A stretch of 64,000 nucleotides of DNA from Saprospiraceae bacterium (lineage in GTDB: Bacteria > Bacteroidota > Bacteroidia > Chitinophagales > Saprospiraceae). Shown here in pieces: positions 46,275-56,286 of the stretch. The position numbers and the translations under genes are program-made. Where the stretch lies: assembly GCA_016712145.1 (NCBI GenBank), contig JADJRO010000001.1, positions 62,001-126,000 of the forward strand. Reading direction: 5' to 3'. The notes beneath the pieces are model-generated. The model was given only the letters and a program-made list of their open reading frames with translations. It was not told where the DNA came from and searched no databases. Every line of letters begins with the position of its first letter. The stretch's first letter is position 1.

Positions 46275-47186
46275 ATGTCTATTCAGCTGCATAATCTTAC
46301 CAAGATTTATGGTACACAGCTTGCGGTTGATCACATCAGTTTTTCAGCCGGTAAAGCTGAAATTGTTGGATTTTTAGGCCCTAATGGTGCAGGAAAAACA
46401 ACAACCATGAAAATGATTTGTGGTTACCTGCAAGCAACTGAAGGAGATATTAAAGTCTGTGGGATGGACATCAAAGAATATCCAATTGAAGTAAAACGCA
46501 AAATTGGATATTTACCGGAACACAATCCATTGTATAAGGATATGTATGTTCGGGAATATCTCTTGTTTTTTGCTAAACTTCTTAAAATTTCAAATCCTAA
46601 AAAACGCGTAGAAGATTGCATTGAACTTACCGGTCTTAGCATCGAACAAAATAAGCGGATTGGTTCGTTGTCTAAAGGCTACCGCCAACGGGTGGGACTT
46701 AGTCAGGCTTTATTGCATGACCCGGAAGTGCTGATATTGGATGAACCAACCAGTGGCCTGGACCCAAATCAACTCATGGAAATCAGGCAATTAATAAGAC
46801 GAATTGGAAATCAAAAAACCCTGCTGCTTTCAACCCACATCATGCAGGAAGTGCAGGCATTGTGTGATCGGGTTTTAATTATTAATAAAGGAAAATTAGT
46901 TGCTGATGAACCATTCGGCGCTTTACTCCAAATGCAAAAACATAAACGCATCATTTCAATAGAGTTTGCATCCCAAGTTGATGTAAGCCAGTTATCGAAA
47001 ATCAGTTTTGTTGAATCTATTCAGAAAGTAACCGAGTTTAAATTTCTTTTACATTCGGCTGCCGAAAATGATATCCGGGAAGAATTATTTAAAATTTGTG
47101 CTAAAAATTCTTGGACCATTTTAGAAATGAAAGAAGAAAAATCCAGTATTGAATCTGTATTTAACCAACTAACAACTTCAAAATAA
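46275..47186 (+). CDS. gldA: GldA, ATP-binding subunit of the gliding-associated ABC transporter
   Basis: 303 residues: Walker A GPNGAGKTT, signature LSKGYRQRVGLSQAL, Walker B LILDEPTSGLDP and switch STHIM. The C-terminal extension after residue 220 is usual for GldA and related ABC-2 transporter subunits. With GldF and GldG it forms the transporter needed for gliding in Flavobacterium. A TACCTTTG box (46247-46254) 20 bp upstream is a likely -7 element, without a clear -33. Confidence 0.87.
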   Translation: MSIQLHNLTKIYGTQLAVDHISFSAGKAEIVGFLGPNGAGKTTTMKMICGYLQATEGDIKVCGMDIKEYPIEVKRKIGYLPEHNPLYKDMYVREYLLFFAKLLKISNPKKRVEDCIELTGLSIEQNKRIGSLSKGYRQRVGLSQALLHDPEVLILDEPTSGLDPNQLMEIRQLIRRIGNQKTLLLSTHIMQEVQALCDRVLIINKGKLVADEPFGALLQMQKHKRIISIEFASQVDVSQLSKISFVESIQKVTEFKFLLHSAAENDIREELFKICAKNSWTILEMKEEKSSIESVFNQLTTSK

Positions 47187-47187
47187 T

Positions 47188-47919
47188 ATGTGGACCCTGG
47201 CAACACGTGAAATCAGAAGTTTTTTCAGTAGCCTCATTGGGTACATGGTGATTGGTATTTTTGCAATTATTATGGGTTTGATTCTTTGGGTTTTTCCGGA
47301 TTTTAGTTTGTTAAATTATAATTATGCTGGCTTAGATCAACTGTTTTCATTGGCACCTATGATGTTTGTTTTTTTAATTCCTGCCATAACCATGCGTTCA
47401 TTTTCTGAAGAATTGCAAAATGGAACCTTAGAAATATTATTGACCAAACCCCTCCATGAATATGAAATAGTGCTTGGGAAATTTATTGCTGCACTTTGTT
47501 TAGTTGGCATTGCATTAATTCCAAGTGGATTGTATTATTTTTCAATTTATCAATTAGGGTCACCTATTGGCAACATTGATAGCGGTTCTGTATTAGGATC
47601 CTATATTGGATTGCTTTTTTTATCAGCAGGTTTTACCGCAATTGGAATATTTTGTTCCTCTTTATTTAAAAACCAAATCGTTTCATTTTTGTGTGCTTTA
47701 TGTTTGTGTTATTTAATTTATTTTGGCTTTTTTTATATTTCAAAATTGCCAGTATTTTTTGGTAAGACCGATGATATCATTCAGCAATTGGGTATGGATT
47801 ATCACTACAATTCGATGGGAAAAGCACAATTGCTACTTTCAGATTGTATCTATTTTATTAGTTTGGCTGGTTTTTTTATTTTTCTTACTGTTGAAACCAT
47901 TAAAAGTAGAAACTTCTGA
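47188..47919 (+). CDS. gldF: GldF, permease subunit of the gliding-associated ABC transporter
   Basis: 243 residues with six helices; MWTLATREIRSFFSSLIGYMV at the N-terminus and FSEELQNGTLEILLTKPL after helix 2 match ABC-2 permeases of the GldF group. It starts 1 bp after gldA and its stop overlaps the gldG ATG, so translation is likely coupled. Confidence 0.88.
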   Translation: MWTLATREIRSFFSSLIGYMVIGIFAIIMGLILWVFPDFSLLNYNYAGLDQLFSLAPMMFVFLIPAITMRSFSEELQNGTLEILLTKPLHEYEIVLGKFIAALCLVGIALIPSGLYYFSIYQLGSPIGNIDSGSVLGSYIGLLFLSAGFTAIGIFCSSLFKNQIVSFLCALCLCYLIYFGFFYISKLPVFFGKTDDIIQQLGMDYHYNSMGKAQLLLSDCIYFISLAGFFIFLTVETIKSRNF

Positions 47920-49625
47920 TGGCATTCTTTGTAAAATTGGAACGAAGTGTAAGAATCCTTTTGGTTTTAGGGATTCTTGTTTTTATTAATATCATCGCAT
48001 CCCTTTTTAATGCATCAGTCGATTTGTCAGAGGATCGTAGATTTTCACTTACTCCGGCAAGCATTCATACCATACAGAATATTAATGACAATATTTACAT
48101 TCGGGTATTATTGGATGGTGAATTTCCTGCAGGGTTCAAAAGATTGAGACAAGGTGTAAACGATCTGTTGTTTCAATACAAAAAGAGAAACGGATTTATT
48201 TCATTTGAATTTGAAAATCCCAATGAAGGGTCTGTGGAGGAAATAAACAAGCGCAGGGAAAGTCTTACGAAAGATGGCTTGGTTCCAATAAACTTACAAG
48301 TACGCAGTGGGACAGAAAAAAATGAACAGTTGATTTACCCTTATGCGATCTTTAATTATGGCGAACGAAAAATAGCAGTGAGTTTATTAGAAAACGTTCC
48401 CGAATTAGATCAGGAAGAAAATCTCAACAACAGCATTTCACAACTTGAGTATAAATTTTCAAATGCAATCGATAAACTATTGCATCCTGAGAAGAAAAAT
48501 GTATTATTAACAAGCGCCAACGGAGAATTGCCTACAGAGGAAACCAAAGCGATTGAAACCCTTTTACGCCCATTCTATAATGTAGGAAGAATTAATTTGG
48601 ACAGTGTGTATCAAATTAAAAAAGAAGCAGATGTTTTGATTGTAAATAAGCCAACTAAGCCATTTTCTGAACGGGCTAAATTTATTTTGGATCAATATAT
48701 AATGAATGGTGGCAAAGTGATCTGGTTTGTGGATGCTCTTAAAATGAGTCTGGATAGTTTAGCAACCCGAAGTGACTTTATTCCGGAACCACAAGATTTG
48801 AATTTAGGAGATCTCTTTTTTAAGTATGGTTTTCGGATTGAGTCAAACATGGTTTTGGATATGGAATGCTCTAGAATTCCTCAGGTTATTGGTAAAGCTG
48901 GAGACAAACCCCAGATCGAGTTATTTCCTTGGTACTATTTTCCAATTCCGGCACCTCGAACCAATCATCCGATTGTAAATAACATTGATAGAATTTTAAT
49001 GGATTTTCCTGCGAGTATTGATACATTAAAAACAAAACAAGTTGTTCGAAAAATACCTTTAATTGTATCTTCTAATTACAGTCGGTTCCAATTAGCACCT
49101 GCAAAAGTAAGTTTTGACATATTGAGGTATAAGCCTGAACCTGAAAAATTTAATAAGCCGAATTTAATTATGGGATTGCTTCTGGAGGGGACTTTTAATT
49201 CTGCTTTTGAAAACAGAGTCGAAGAAGGCATGTTGCAATCACTAAAATCAATTCAAGCAGAATTTAAAAGCAGCAGTTCAGAGACCAAAATGATTGTAGT
49301 ATCAGATGGGGATGTATTGAAGAATTTTTATGATTTTTCTACTAATAAATTTTCAACACTGGGATATAGTAAATTTGAAAAAACGACCTACAATGGGAAT
49401 AAAGAGTTTTTTCTTAATTCCATAGAGTATTTAACGAATAGGGAAAATATTCTGGAAGCAAGATCCAAGCAATACAAAATCAGATTATTAAATCAAGTCA
49501 AAATTGATCAGGAGCGAAGTTATTGGCAGGTATTGAATTTAGGACTTCCTTTGGCTATATTAATTTTATTTGGAATCGTAAATACGTATTGGCGTAGAAA
49601 ACGTTATACTAAAAACACAGCATGA
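47919..49625 (+). CDS. gldG: GldG, gliding-associated ABC transporter accessory subunit
   Basis: 568 residues: an N-terminal helix (about 10-30), a long extracytoplasmic part with LTPASIHTIQNINDNIYIRVLLDG and LLTSANGELPTEETKAI (DUF4350-like), and a C-terminal helix before a basic end (YWRRKRYTKN). This is the GldG / ABC-2 accessory layout. It overlaps gldF by 1 bp and the next gene by 4 bp. Confidence 0.88.
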   Translation: MAFFVKLERSVRILLVLGILVFINIIASLFNASVDLSEDRRFSLTPASIHTIQNINDNIYIRVLLDGEFPAGFKRLRQGVNDLLFQYKKRNGFISFEFENPNEGSVEEINKRRESLTKDGLVPINLQVRSGTEKNEQLIYPYAIFNYGERKIAVSLLENVPELDQEENLNNSISQLEYKFSNAIDKLLHPEKKNVLLTSANGELPTEETKAIETLLRPFYNVGRINLDSVYQIKKEADVLIVNKPTKPFSERAKFILDQYIMNGGKVIWFVDALKMSLDSLATRSDFIPEPQDLNLGDLFFKYGFRIESNMVLDMECSRIPQVIGKAGDKPQIELFPWYYFPIPAPRTNHPIVNNIDRILMDFPASIDTLKTKQVVRKIPLIVSSNYSRFQLAPAKVSFDILRYKPEPEKFNKPNLIMGLLLEGTFNSAFENRVEEGMLQSLKSIQAEFKSSSSETKMIVVSDGDVLKNFYDFSTNKFSTLGYSKFEKTTYNGNKEFFLNSIEYLTNRENILEARSKQYKIRLLNQVKIDQERSYWQVLNLGLPLAILILFGIVNTYWRRKRYTKNTA

Positions 49626-50638
49626 GGCGCAATGCAATTTATTTTTTGGTTGTCTTATTTATAGGCCTTGGTGGATTAGCCTGGTACGGATTAAACAAAC
49701 CGGATGAAAAAATGCGTGCCATTCTTGCAGACAGAGATTTTGAAATTGAGGACATTGAAGATGTTGGCAAGATATTTTTGGCTGGAAGAGATACAACACC
49801 CAATACCCTTGAATTGATTAATGGGACATGGATGATCAATGCTAAGTACAAGGCAAATCCAAATGCAGTTAAAAATTTATTAGAAACATTGCGGGATATT
49901 AAAATGCAGTCAATCCCTCCCAAAGGCCATGTTAAAGGGATTATGGAAGGACTGGCTGTTTTTGGAATAAAAGTTGAAATTTATTCCAGGAAACTTAAAA
50001 AATTAAAGACCTATTATGTAGGATCTGGAACGCACAGTGAATACGGTACGTATTTCTATATGGAAAATGGGCAGCAACCTTATATTATGGAGATTCCGCA
50101 TTTTTCAGGGAATGTAAGAGAACGCTATGATTTAAGTGAGCTTGATTGGCGGGACCGCGGGGTCATGGATGTTGATTTTCAAGATATCGAGTCAGTACAA
50201 GTGAGTTATCTGGATGAAAAATCTGAGTCTTTTACGATACGTAAAATTGAAAACAGGTTAAAATTATTTGACTTTGCAAATCAAGAAATTTCTTTGAATT
50301 CAAAAGCAAAAAAGACGGTAGAAAACTATCTTAAAGAATTTCCGGATGTTGGTGCTGAAGCTATCCAGAATGATCATCCTCAACGAAAACTGCTTGAAGA
50401 ATTGGAGCCATTTTGCACCATAGAAATTAAGCGTTTATCCAATCCAAATCCATTGATTTGTAAATTTTACCCTATAGAAATTGATTCTGTAGGCGAAGCA
50501 TCTCAAGAAGTCAAACAGACCCATTTAAAAAGAGCCGAATTTTTCAGAATGCACGTAATCCGGAGCGACGGGGATTTTTTATTAGTGCAGTATCCGGTCG
50601 TAGAAAAATTATTTCGAACGCGTCAAAGTTTTCAATAG
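49622..50638 (+). CDS. DUF4340-type protein, fourth gene of the gldA-F-G operon
   Basis: 338 residues: one N-terminal helix (about 5-24), then a repeat-like extracytoplasmic domain with FLAGRDTTPNTLELINGTWMI and YYVGSGTHSEYGTYFYM, matching DUF4340. Proteins of this family are found with GldG-like ABC systems and may form part of an extracytoplasmic scaffold; no enzyme motif is seen. Its ATG overlaps the gldG stop (ATGA). Confidence 0.75.
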   Translation: MRRNAIYFLVVLFIGLGGLAWYGLNKPDEKMRAILADRDFEIEDIEDVGKIFLAGRDTTPNTLELINGTWMINAKYKANPNAVKNLLETLRDIKMQSIPPKGHVKGIMEGLAVFGIKVEIYSRKLKKLKTYYVGSGTHSEYGTYFYMENGQQPYIMEIPHFSGNVRERYDLSELDWRDRGVMDVDFQDIESVQVSYLDEKSESFTIRKIENRLKLFDFANQEISLNSKAKKTVENYLKEFPDVGAEAIQNDHPQRKLLEELEPFCTIEIKRLSNPNPLICKFYPIEIDSVGEASQEVKQTHLKRAEFFRMHVIRSDGDFLLVQYPVVEKLFRTRQSFQ

Positions 50639-50869
50639 ATCTTTTTATATTTGTTTTGTCTACAGGATTACACCCATCCTGAAGATCTATTTTTATGATT
50701 TGCAATTATGACACTGCAATCATAGCTATTTTTTAAAATTAATGGAGTCCTCGATAAGCCTTTCAAACGGGACTTGACTTTTTTGTAAACGCTTTTTTAC
50801 GGATGTAAATAGGGTGTTTTAAAAACTTCAAGACAAAAGGTATAGGCTTTTCGTGATTCTTAAAAATGA

Positions 50870-52114
50870 ATGCACATGAGAATTGGCCTGATTTGTATTT
50901 TAATATGTATTGGATTTTGGTCTATAGCACGTCTTAAAGATCAAGCCGTGTGGGGCTTTTTTGGACACAAGTTAATCAACCGGCTTGCCGTGTTTACACT
51001 TCCGGAGCCTATGATCGAATTTTACAAAGCGCATCTGGATTATATTGTCGAACATTCTGTAGATCCAGATAAAAGGCGTTATGCAGTAAAAACAGAAGCC
51101 ATTTGCCATTTTATTGATCTTGATAAATGGATGCAAGAAAATCATAGCCTTCCTGATAAAGATTTATTGAAAGCATTTATTAGAAACAATGCAATTTATT
51201 TGGTTTCCAAGAATTCCAAAGTGCTCTTGTTTGATACGATGTTTGCAGCATCCAAAAATACGGACTCTATGTTTTATAGTAAAAGAATGCTTGAATCCGG
51301 ATTGGCAGTTGAATCAGGAATTGAATTAAATGATTTTTACAAAGCCTTGAAACAGCGGGATTTTAATTTTTTTAACGGGGACGAATGGATTTTTCCTTCC
51401 TATTATTTTGAAACGATCTTTCCCTGGATTCAAGCGGAGGATCAAATTGAAATCGTGGATCGCTTTTCTGTACATGGCATCTTGCCTTATAACCTGGAGC
51501 GTTGTTTTTATCGTTTGGTGAACGCATTCCAAACAAAAAATGTATTAGCGATTTTAAGAGGCTCTGCTGAATTGGGGCATTATATTGGAGATGCACACGT
51601 TCCATTACACACCACCATGAATTACAATGGCCAATTGACCAATCAACATGGAATCCATGCATTTTGGGAAAGCAGAATTCCCGAATTATTTGCTGTTGAA
51701 ACATTTGATTTTGTTGTAGGAAAAGCAGAATACATCAACAATGTAAGGGAGCGGATTTGGGATATCATATTGGAAAGTCACAAAGGGGTAACCCTTGTTT
51801 TGGATATGGAGTTTAAACTCAATAGTATAACTCCTGATGACGAGAAATTTTGTTATGATACTAGGTTAAATTCAGTTGTTAAAACACAATGCAAAGCGTA
51901 TGCGAAACGATATATGGATTTGTTAGATAATCAGGTTGAAGAGCGAATGCGGGAAAGCATTTTTGCATTAGGTAGCTTTTGGATGACGGCCTGGTATGAA
52001 GCAGGTCAACCAGATCTCAATACATTGATCTCAGATCCCTATAATTTGACAGTTGATTTACAAGACAGCCTGATATTTAATAAGGCACTCATCATAGATA
52101 GAGAACACGAGTAA
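50870..52114 (+). CDS. S1/P1 nuclease-like / zinc-dependent phospholipase C family protein
   Basis: 414 residues. Signal sequence about 1-26 followed by AVWGFFGHKLIN: in this family the mature N-terminal Trp and nearby His bind zinc. Further ligands appear in EAICHFIDLD, ELGHYIGDAHVPLHTT and NQHGIHAFWESRIPE. Likely a secreted or periplasmic hydrolase of phosphodiesters (nucleic acid or phospholipid); which one is not decided by sequence. The 230 bp upstream carry no gene and only a weak hairpin (CAGGAT/ATCCTG). Confidence 0.8.
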   Translation: MHMRIGLICILICIGFWSIARLKDQAVWGFFGHKLINRLAVFTLPEPMIEFYKAHLDYIVEHSVDPDKRRYAVKTEAICHFIDLDKWMQENHSLPDKDLLKAFIRNNAIYLVSKNSKVLLFDTMFAASKNTDSMFYSKRMLESGLAVESGIELNDFYKALKQRDFNFFNGDEWIFPSYYFETIFPWIQAEDQIEIVDRFSVHGILPYNLERCFYRLVNAFQTKNVLAILRGSAELGHYIGDAHVPLHTTMNYNGQLTNQHGIHAFWESRIPELFAVETFDFVVGKAEYINNVRERIWDIILESHKGVTLVLDMEFKLNSITPDDEKFCYDTRLNSVVKTQCKAYAKRYMDLLDNQVEERMRESIFALGSFWMTAWYEAGQPDLNTLISDPYNLTVDLQDSLIFNKALIIDREHE

Positions 52115-52152
52115 AACATTTAAGGTATATCGTGTTTGGATGATTTTACGTA

Positions 52153-52791
52153 TTAATCTTTACCATTTACAAAAAGATATACATAAGCTGCTAATACGGC
52201 TCCTAAAAATTCACCAACAAAATAAATCCACAAATTATTAAAACCTGAAATTTGACTAATTCCCAAACTAAATGCGATGGCTGGATTGAAAGCACCACCA
52301 GATATACCTCCCAGTGAAAAACCACAAGCAGCGAAAGCCAAGCCGATGGCGATGCCATAAAATGAATTGCCTTCGGTGTCTTTTGAGCTGGCAACATTGA
52401 GGGCCACCCAGCAAAGTGCAAAAGTACCTAATGCTTCAGCAAGTATAGCTTGTAAGGCATTGCTGGATAAGTCTAAACCACTTCCCATTTTATTAATCAG
52501 AAAGCTATTTACCAATAAGGCTGCAATGCTTGCAGCCAACAATTGAGCAAATATATAGGTTGGAACATCGGTTGCTGAACATTTTCCTCTAAGAAAAACC
52601 GCTATGGTCACTGCCGGATTGTAATGGGCACCTGAAATATGACCACCGGCAAAGATCATGGCCATCAGCATGAGGCCAGCAGCCAGAGGCATTAAATTGG
52701 TTTGACCATTTAAAACACACAGGTGAATGGCGCAAACCAAGAAAAAGGTTCCAATAAATTCAGCAATGAGTTTTTTGATTTTCATATACAT
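52153..52791 (-). CDS. MIP family channel (aquaporin-like)
   Basis: 212 residues with six helices and two half-helices carrying NPA: HYNPAVTIAVF and AFNPAIAFSLG. The second motif lacks the Arg that follows NPA in most water and glycerol channels (NPAR), giving NPAI, so the selectivity filter is unusual. Short N- and C-termini. Water or small-solute flow across the inner membrane is inferred. It is divergent from ribD. Confidence 0.9.
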   Translation of the reverse strand: MYMKIKKLIAEFIGTFFLVCAIHLCVLNGQTNLMPLAAGLMLMAMIFAGGHISGAHYNPAVTIAVFLRGKCSATDVPTYIFAQLLAASIAALLVNSFLINKMGSGLDLSSNALQAILAEALGTFALCWVALNVASSKDTEGNSFYGIAIGLAFAACGFSLGGISGGAFNPAIAFSLGISQISGFNNLWIYFVGEFLGAVLAAYVYLFVNGKD

Positions 52792-52842
52792 TTGTTCGAA
52801 ATCCAGTATAAATGTATTCTAATTTGAGGAAGTGCCCAAGCT

Positions 52843-53858
52843 ATGGATAAAGTACAGGCTGAAAAATACCTTGCTTATTGTTTTTATCTTGCAGAACAGG
52901 GTAGTGGATCGGTTTCGCCCAATCCAAAAGTTGGCGCTTTATTGGTGTATAATGAGCGAATTATAGGAGAAGGCTATCATCAACAATTTGGTAAAGCACA
53001 TGCTGAGCTGAGAGCGATTGAATCTGTAAAGCCAGAGGATGTTCATTTGATTTCAAAAGCCACACTGCTTGTAAGTCTTGAACCTTGCAATCATTATGGG
53101 AAAACCGGACCGTGTACGGAACTTATACTTAAAAATAAGATTCCAGAATTGGTGTTTTCAAACTTTGATCCAAATCCATTGATGGCTGGAAATAGCATTC
53201 GTTTGTTAGAACGAGCTGGCGTAAAAATATCGGGTCCTTTAATGGAACATGAAGGCCATCAGGTCATTCGGGAATACGTGTGCAATGTCACCAAACGAAG
53301 GCCCTATGTAATTCTGAAATTTGCACAAACAGCGGATTATTTTTTAGGCAAAACCAACATGCGTACTAAAATCAGTTCGTTTGCAAGTGATCTGTGTGTG
53401 CATCGTTGGAGATCTGAAGTGGACGCTATTGTCATTGGAAAAAACACATTAGAAATAGACAATCCCAGTTTAACCACCAGGCACTGGGCGGGCAAAAACC
53501 CGGTTAGGATCGTTTTAGCCCGAATCGCTAAGAACCAACGTTCAAAGTGGAATGCATTTAATAACGATGCCACTACCTATGATTTGGATGATCTTGGCTT
53601 GAAAGATGCGTATTCAGTTGATGATTTGTTAGCGAAATTGTTTGAACTTAAGCTTGGAATCGTATTGGTCGAAGGCGGAGCTCAAATCTTCCGTTTTTTC
53701 ACAAATCAGGTATTTGGGATGAGGCCCGAATAATAACGAACAAGGAATTAAAGATTGGGGAAGGGCTAGCAGCGCCTTCAATCCGTGGCCATTTGTTGAA
53801 ATCGATCACATTAGATAAAGATATCATACATTATATCGCGAAAAACAGCCGGTATTAG
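52843..53858 (+). pseudogene. ribD: RibD, riboflavin deaminase/reductase (frameshifted in the reductase domain)
   Basis: The deaminase domain (about 1-150) has AHAELRAIES and EPCNHYGKTGPC (zinc site). The reductase domain follows with KFAQTADY, RSEVDAIVIGKNTL and VEGGAQIFRFF. As written the frame stops at 53733; inserting one G at GG 53709-53710 restores NQGIWDEARIITN and a normal end to 53858, total 338 residues. RibD carries out the second and third steps of riboflavin synthesis. Because the missing base is in a short G run, a sequence error is favoured over loss of the gene. Confidence 0.92.
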
Positions 53859-53958
53859 TTAAAGTTCTTTTAAAGTGGGCTTATTTAAAACCCCTTCCCT
53901 TGTTAAATCAGTTACTTAATCGTTATTTTGTTGTCTAAATAATTAAAAAGTAAATCCG

Positions 53959-54516
53959 ATGAATCGTAGATTTTTGCACGCAAGCCTGTTCGGAGCACTC
54001 ACACTTGTTTTGGTATTTGGATCTTGTGGCCCGGCCCAATCCCAGGAAAAAATTAATTGGGTTAATTGGGAAGATGCACAAAGCTTGATGAAAAAGCAAA
54101 AACGCAAAGTTCTGGTCGATGTTTATACCAATTGGTGTGGATGGTGCAAACGAATGGATGCATCTACTTTTCAAGATCCAAGAATAGTTAAATACGTAAA
54201 TAAAAATTATTACGCCGTAAAGTTTAATGCGGAGCAGCGCGAGGATATCAATTTCAAGTCAAAAGTTTTTAAATACATGGCTCGTGGCAACAGAGGCGTT
54301 CATGAGTTAGCCATTGAAATAACAAACGGACAATTATCCTATCCAACTTTTGTTTTTATGGATGAAGATTTTAATACCATCCAACCATTGCCTGGTTATC
54401 AAGATGCAGATACTTTTGAAATAATTACAAATTATTTTGGAGGAAATCATTACAAGACAACTCCGTACCAATCTTTTCAAGATACCTTTAAAGCAATGCC
54501 GGTAAAAGGAAAATAA
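53959..54516 (+). CDS. Thioredoxin-fold lipoprotein
   Basis: 185 residues. Signal with lipobox VFGSC (Cys at about 23) followed by AQSQEK. Thioredoxin-like domain with VDVYTNWCGWCKRMD (CGWC active site) and a cis-Pro-containing segment YPTFVFMDED. A periplasmic or outer-membrane thiol oxidoreductase, perhaps for disulfide reduction, is likely. Its neighbours do not help assign a partner. Confidence 0.82.
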   Translation: MNRRFLHASLFGALTLVLVFGSCGPAQSQEKINWVNWEDAQSLMKKQKRKVLVDVYTNWCGWCKRMDASTFQDPRIVKYVNKNYYAVKFNAEQREDINFKSKVFKYMARGNRGVHELAIEITNGQLSYPTFVFMDEDFNTIQPLPGYQDADTFEIITNYFGGNHYKTTPYQSFQDTFKAMPVKGK

Positions 54517-54569
54517 ATTGTGGTGTATTTTCTAATACAATTTATTTGACTTAATGCCTTCTATATTGC

Positions 54570-56111
54570 TTAAAACCAAGATTTCTTTCTTCGGGTTGTT
54601 GTTGTTTTAATTCCAAACATCCCTAATAAACCACGGGTTAGTTCACGTGCAACGGTCCGTCCCACTTGTCTGGTTACGGTGCTGTCAAATACTTTTTGCA
54701 ATACACTTTTACCTCTCGCTTTGTTTTCAGGAATTGAAGGTTCTTCTTCTTGTTGAGCAGCACGTTCTTCGTATTTTTGAAGTAAGATTTCAGCTGCACT
54801 TTCACGATTGATGGATTCATTATAATATTCTGCAATCTCAGATGAATTAATAAGCTGACGGATTTCCGAATCGGTTAAAATATCCATCCTCGATTCTGGA
54901 GCACGCATCATAACATGTGCTAAAGGCGTTGGAATTCCTTTTTCATTAAGTCCGGTAACAAATGCTTCGCCGATTCCCAATTCTGTAATTAATTGGGGCA
55001 CATTATAAAAACTGGTTTCTGGATAGTTTTCAGAAGCCATTTTAATTGCCTTGCGATCTTTTGCAGTAAATGCTCTCAAGGCATGTTGCACTTTAAGTCC
55101 TAATTGTGCAAGAATACTTTCTGGAATATCTACCGGGTTCTGAGTTATAAAAATTAATCCGATTCCTTTTGAACGAATCAATTTAATTACGGCTTCCATT
55201 TGATCCATTAATGCAGAACTTGCTTCGTCAAAAAGCAAATGGGCCTCATCAATAAACAACATCAATTTTGGTTTATCTAAATCGCCCACTTCAGGAAATT
55301 TGGAATACACTTCTGCAAGAATTTGCAACATAAAGGTGCTAAAAAATTTTGGCTTATCCTGAATGTCTGTGGCGCGAAGGATGCTTATAATTCCATGGCC
55401 TTGTGCATTTTTTCGTATTAAATCATCTACTTCAAAACTGCGTTCTCCAAAAAATAAAGTGGCACCTTGTTGTTCTAATTCAATCACCTTTCGCAAAATT
55501 GTGCCGCTGGATACACTTGAAAAAGCTCCAAATTCTTTTTCAATGTGTTCTTTTCCATCTTCACTAATAAACTGAATTACTTTTTTGAGGTCTTCAAGAT
55601 CCAGTAACAACAATCCATTGTCATCACAAAATTTAAATATCATGGACAAGACGCCTTCCTGGGTATCATTTAATCAAAGAATTTTAGAAAAGAGCACTGG
55701 ACCAAATTCGGAAACCGTTGCTCGCATCCGAACGCCTTCTTGACCTGAAATACTCAATAATTCAACCGGATTGCTATGAGCCTGCCAATTGATTTGGATT
55801 GCGGCATGCCGTTCTTTGATTTTGGGATTTTCACTTCCTTCTAGAGCAATACCACTTAAATCACCTTTAATGTCTAAAAGCAAACAGGAAACTCCTTGTA
55901 AAGAAAGTTGCTCGGCCATGACTTGAAGTGATTTTGTTTTGCCTGTTCCGGTTGCTCCTGCAATGAGCCCGTGACGATTCATCATTTTTAAAGGCAAGCC
56001 AATTTGTAATTCTGGAATTACTTCTCCAGCCAAAACCGCAGCTCCCAAATTGATACTTGGACCTTGGAATTGATATGCTGGTTTTAGTTTTTCAATAAAT
56101 GCGTCCTTCAT
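54570..56111 (-). pseudogene. HerA/YjgR-like ATPase (DUF853), interrupted by one in-frame TGA
   Basis: One continuous frame from ATG 56111 (MKDAFIEKL) to 54570, 513 codons, broken only by TGA at 55674-55676. The N-terminal part has Walker A AGATGTGKTKSLQV and LLLDIKGDLSG; after the stop come FKFCDDNGLLLLDLEDLKK, FIDEAHLLFDEAS (Walker B), FITQNPVDIPESIL and the basic C-terminus. The order matches YjgR/DUF853 helicase-like ATPases (about 500 residues). The stop lies in CTTTGATTAAA on the gene strand; shifting one T between the two T runs gives Leu-Asp-Leu-Asn. Function in the cell is unknown. Either a real nonsense mutation or an error. Confidence 0.87.
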
Positions 56112-56286
56112 AGAAATAAATAAATTAAAATTGAATCCCTCAAATTGAGTAAACAAAGGTACAACGTCAGTTATAGAATTGGTTCTATGAAATTCAATCA
56201 AGATTTCCCGTGATTAAATAATTACTTCGCCTGACTCAATAAGTCTGTAAAAAAGCAATATATAAATCAGTTAGTTTAGCATTGTT

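Noticed and set aside
50639..50869. RNA gene or riboswitch in the gap before the S1/P1-like gene
   Set aside because: Only a 6-bp stem and a run of T were seen; no conserved RNA motif could be recognised.
55649..55676. TGA as a recoded codon (selenocysteine or Trp/Gly)
   Set aside because: Many genes in the window end in TGA in the normal way, and no SECIS-like element was seen.
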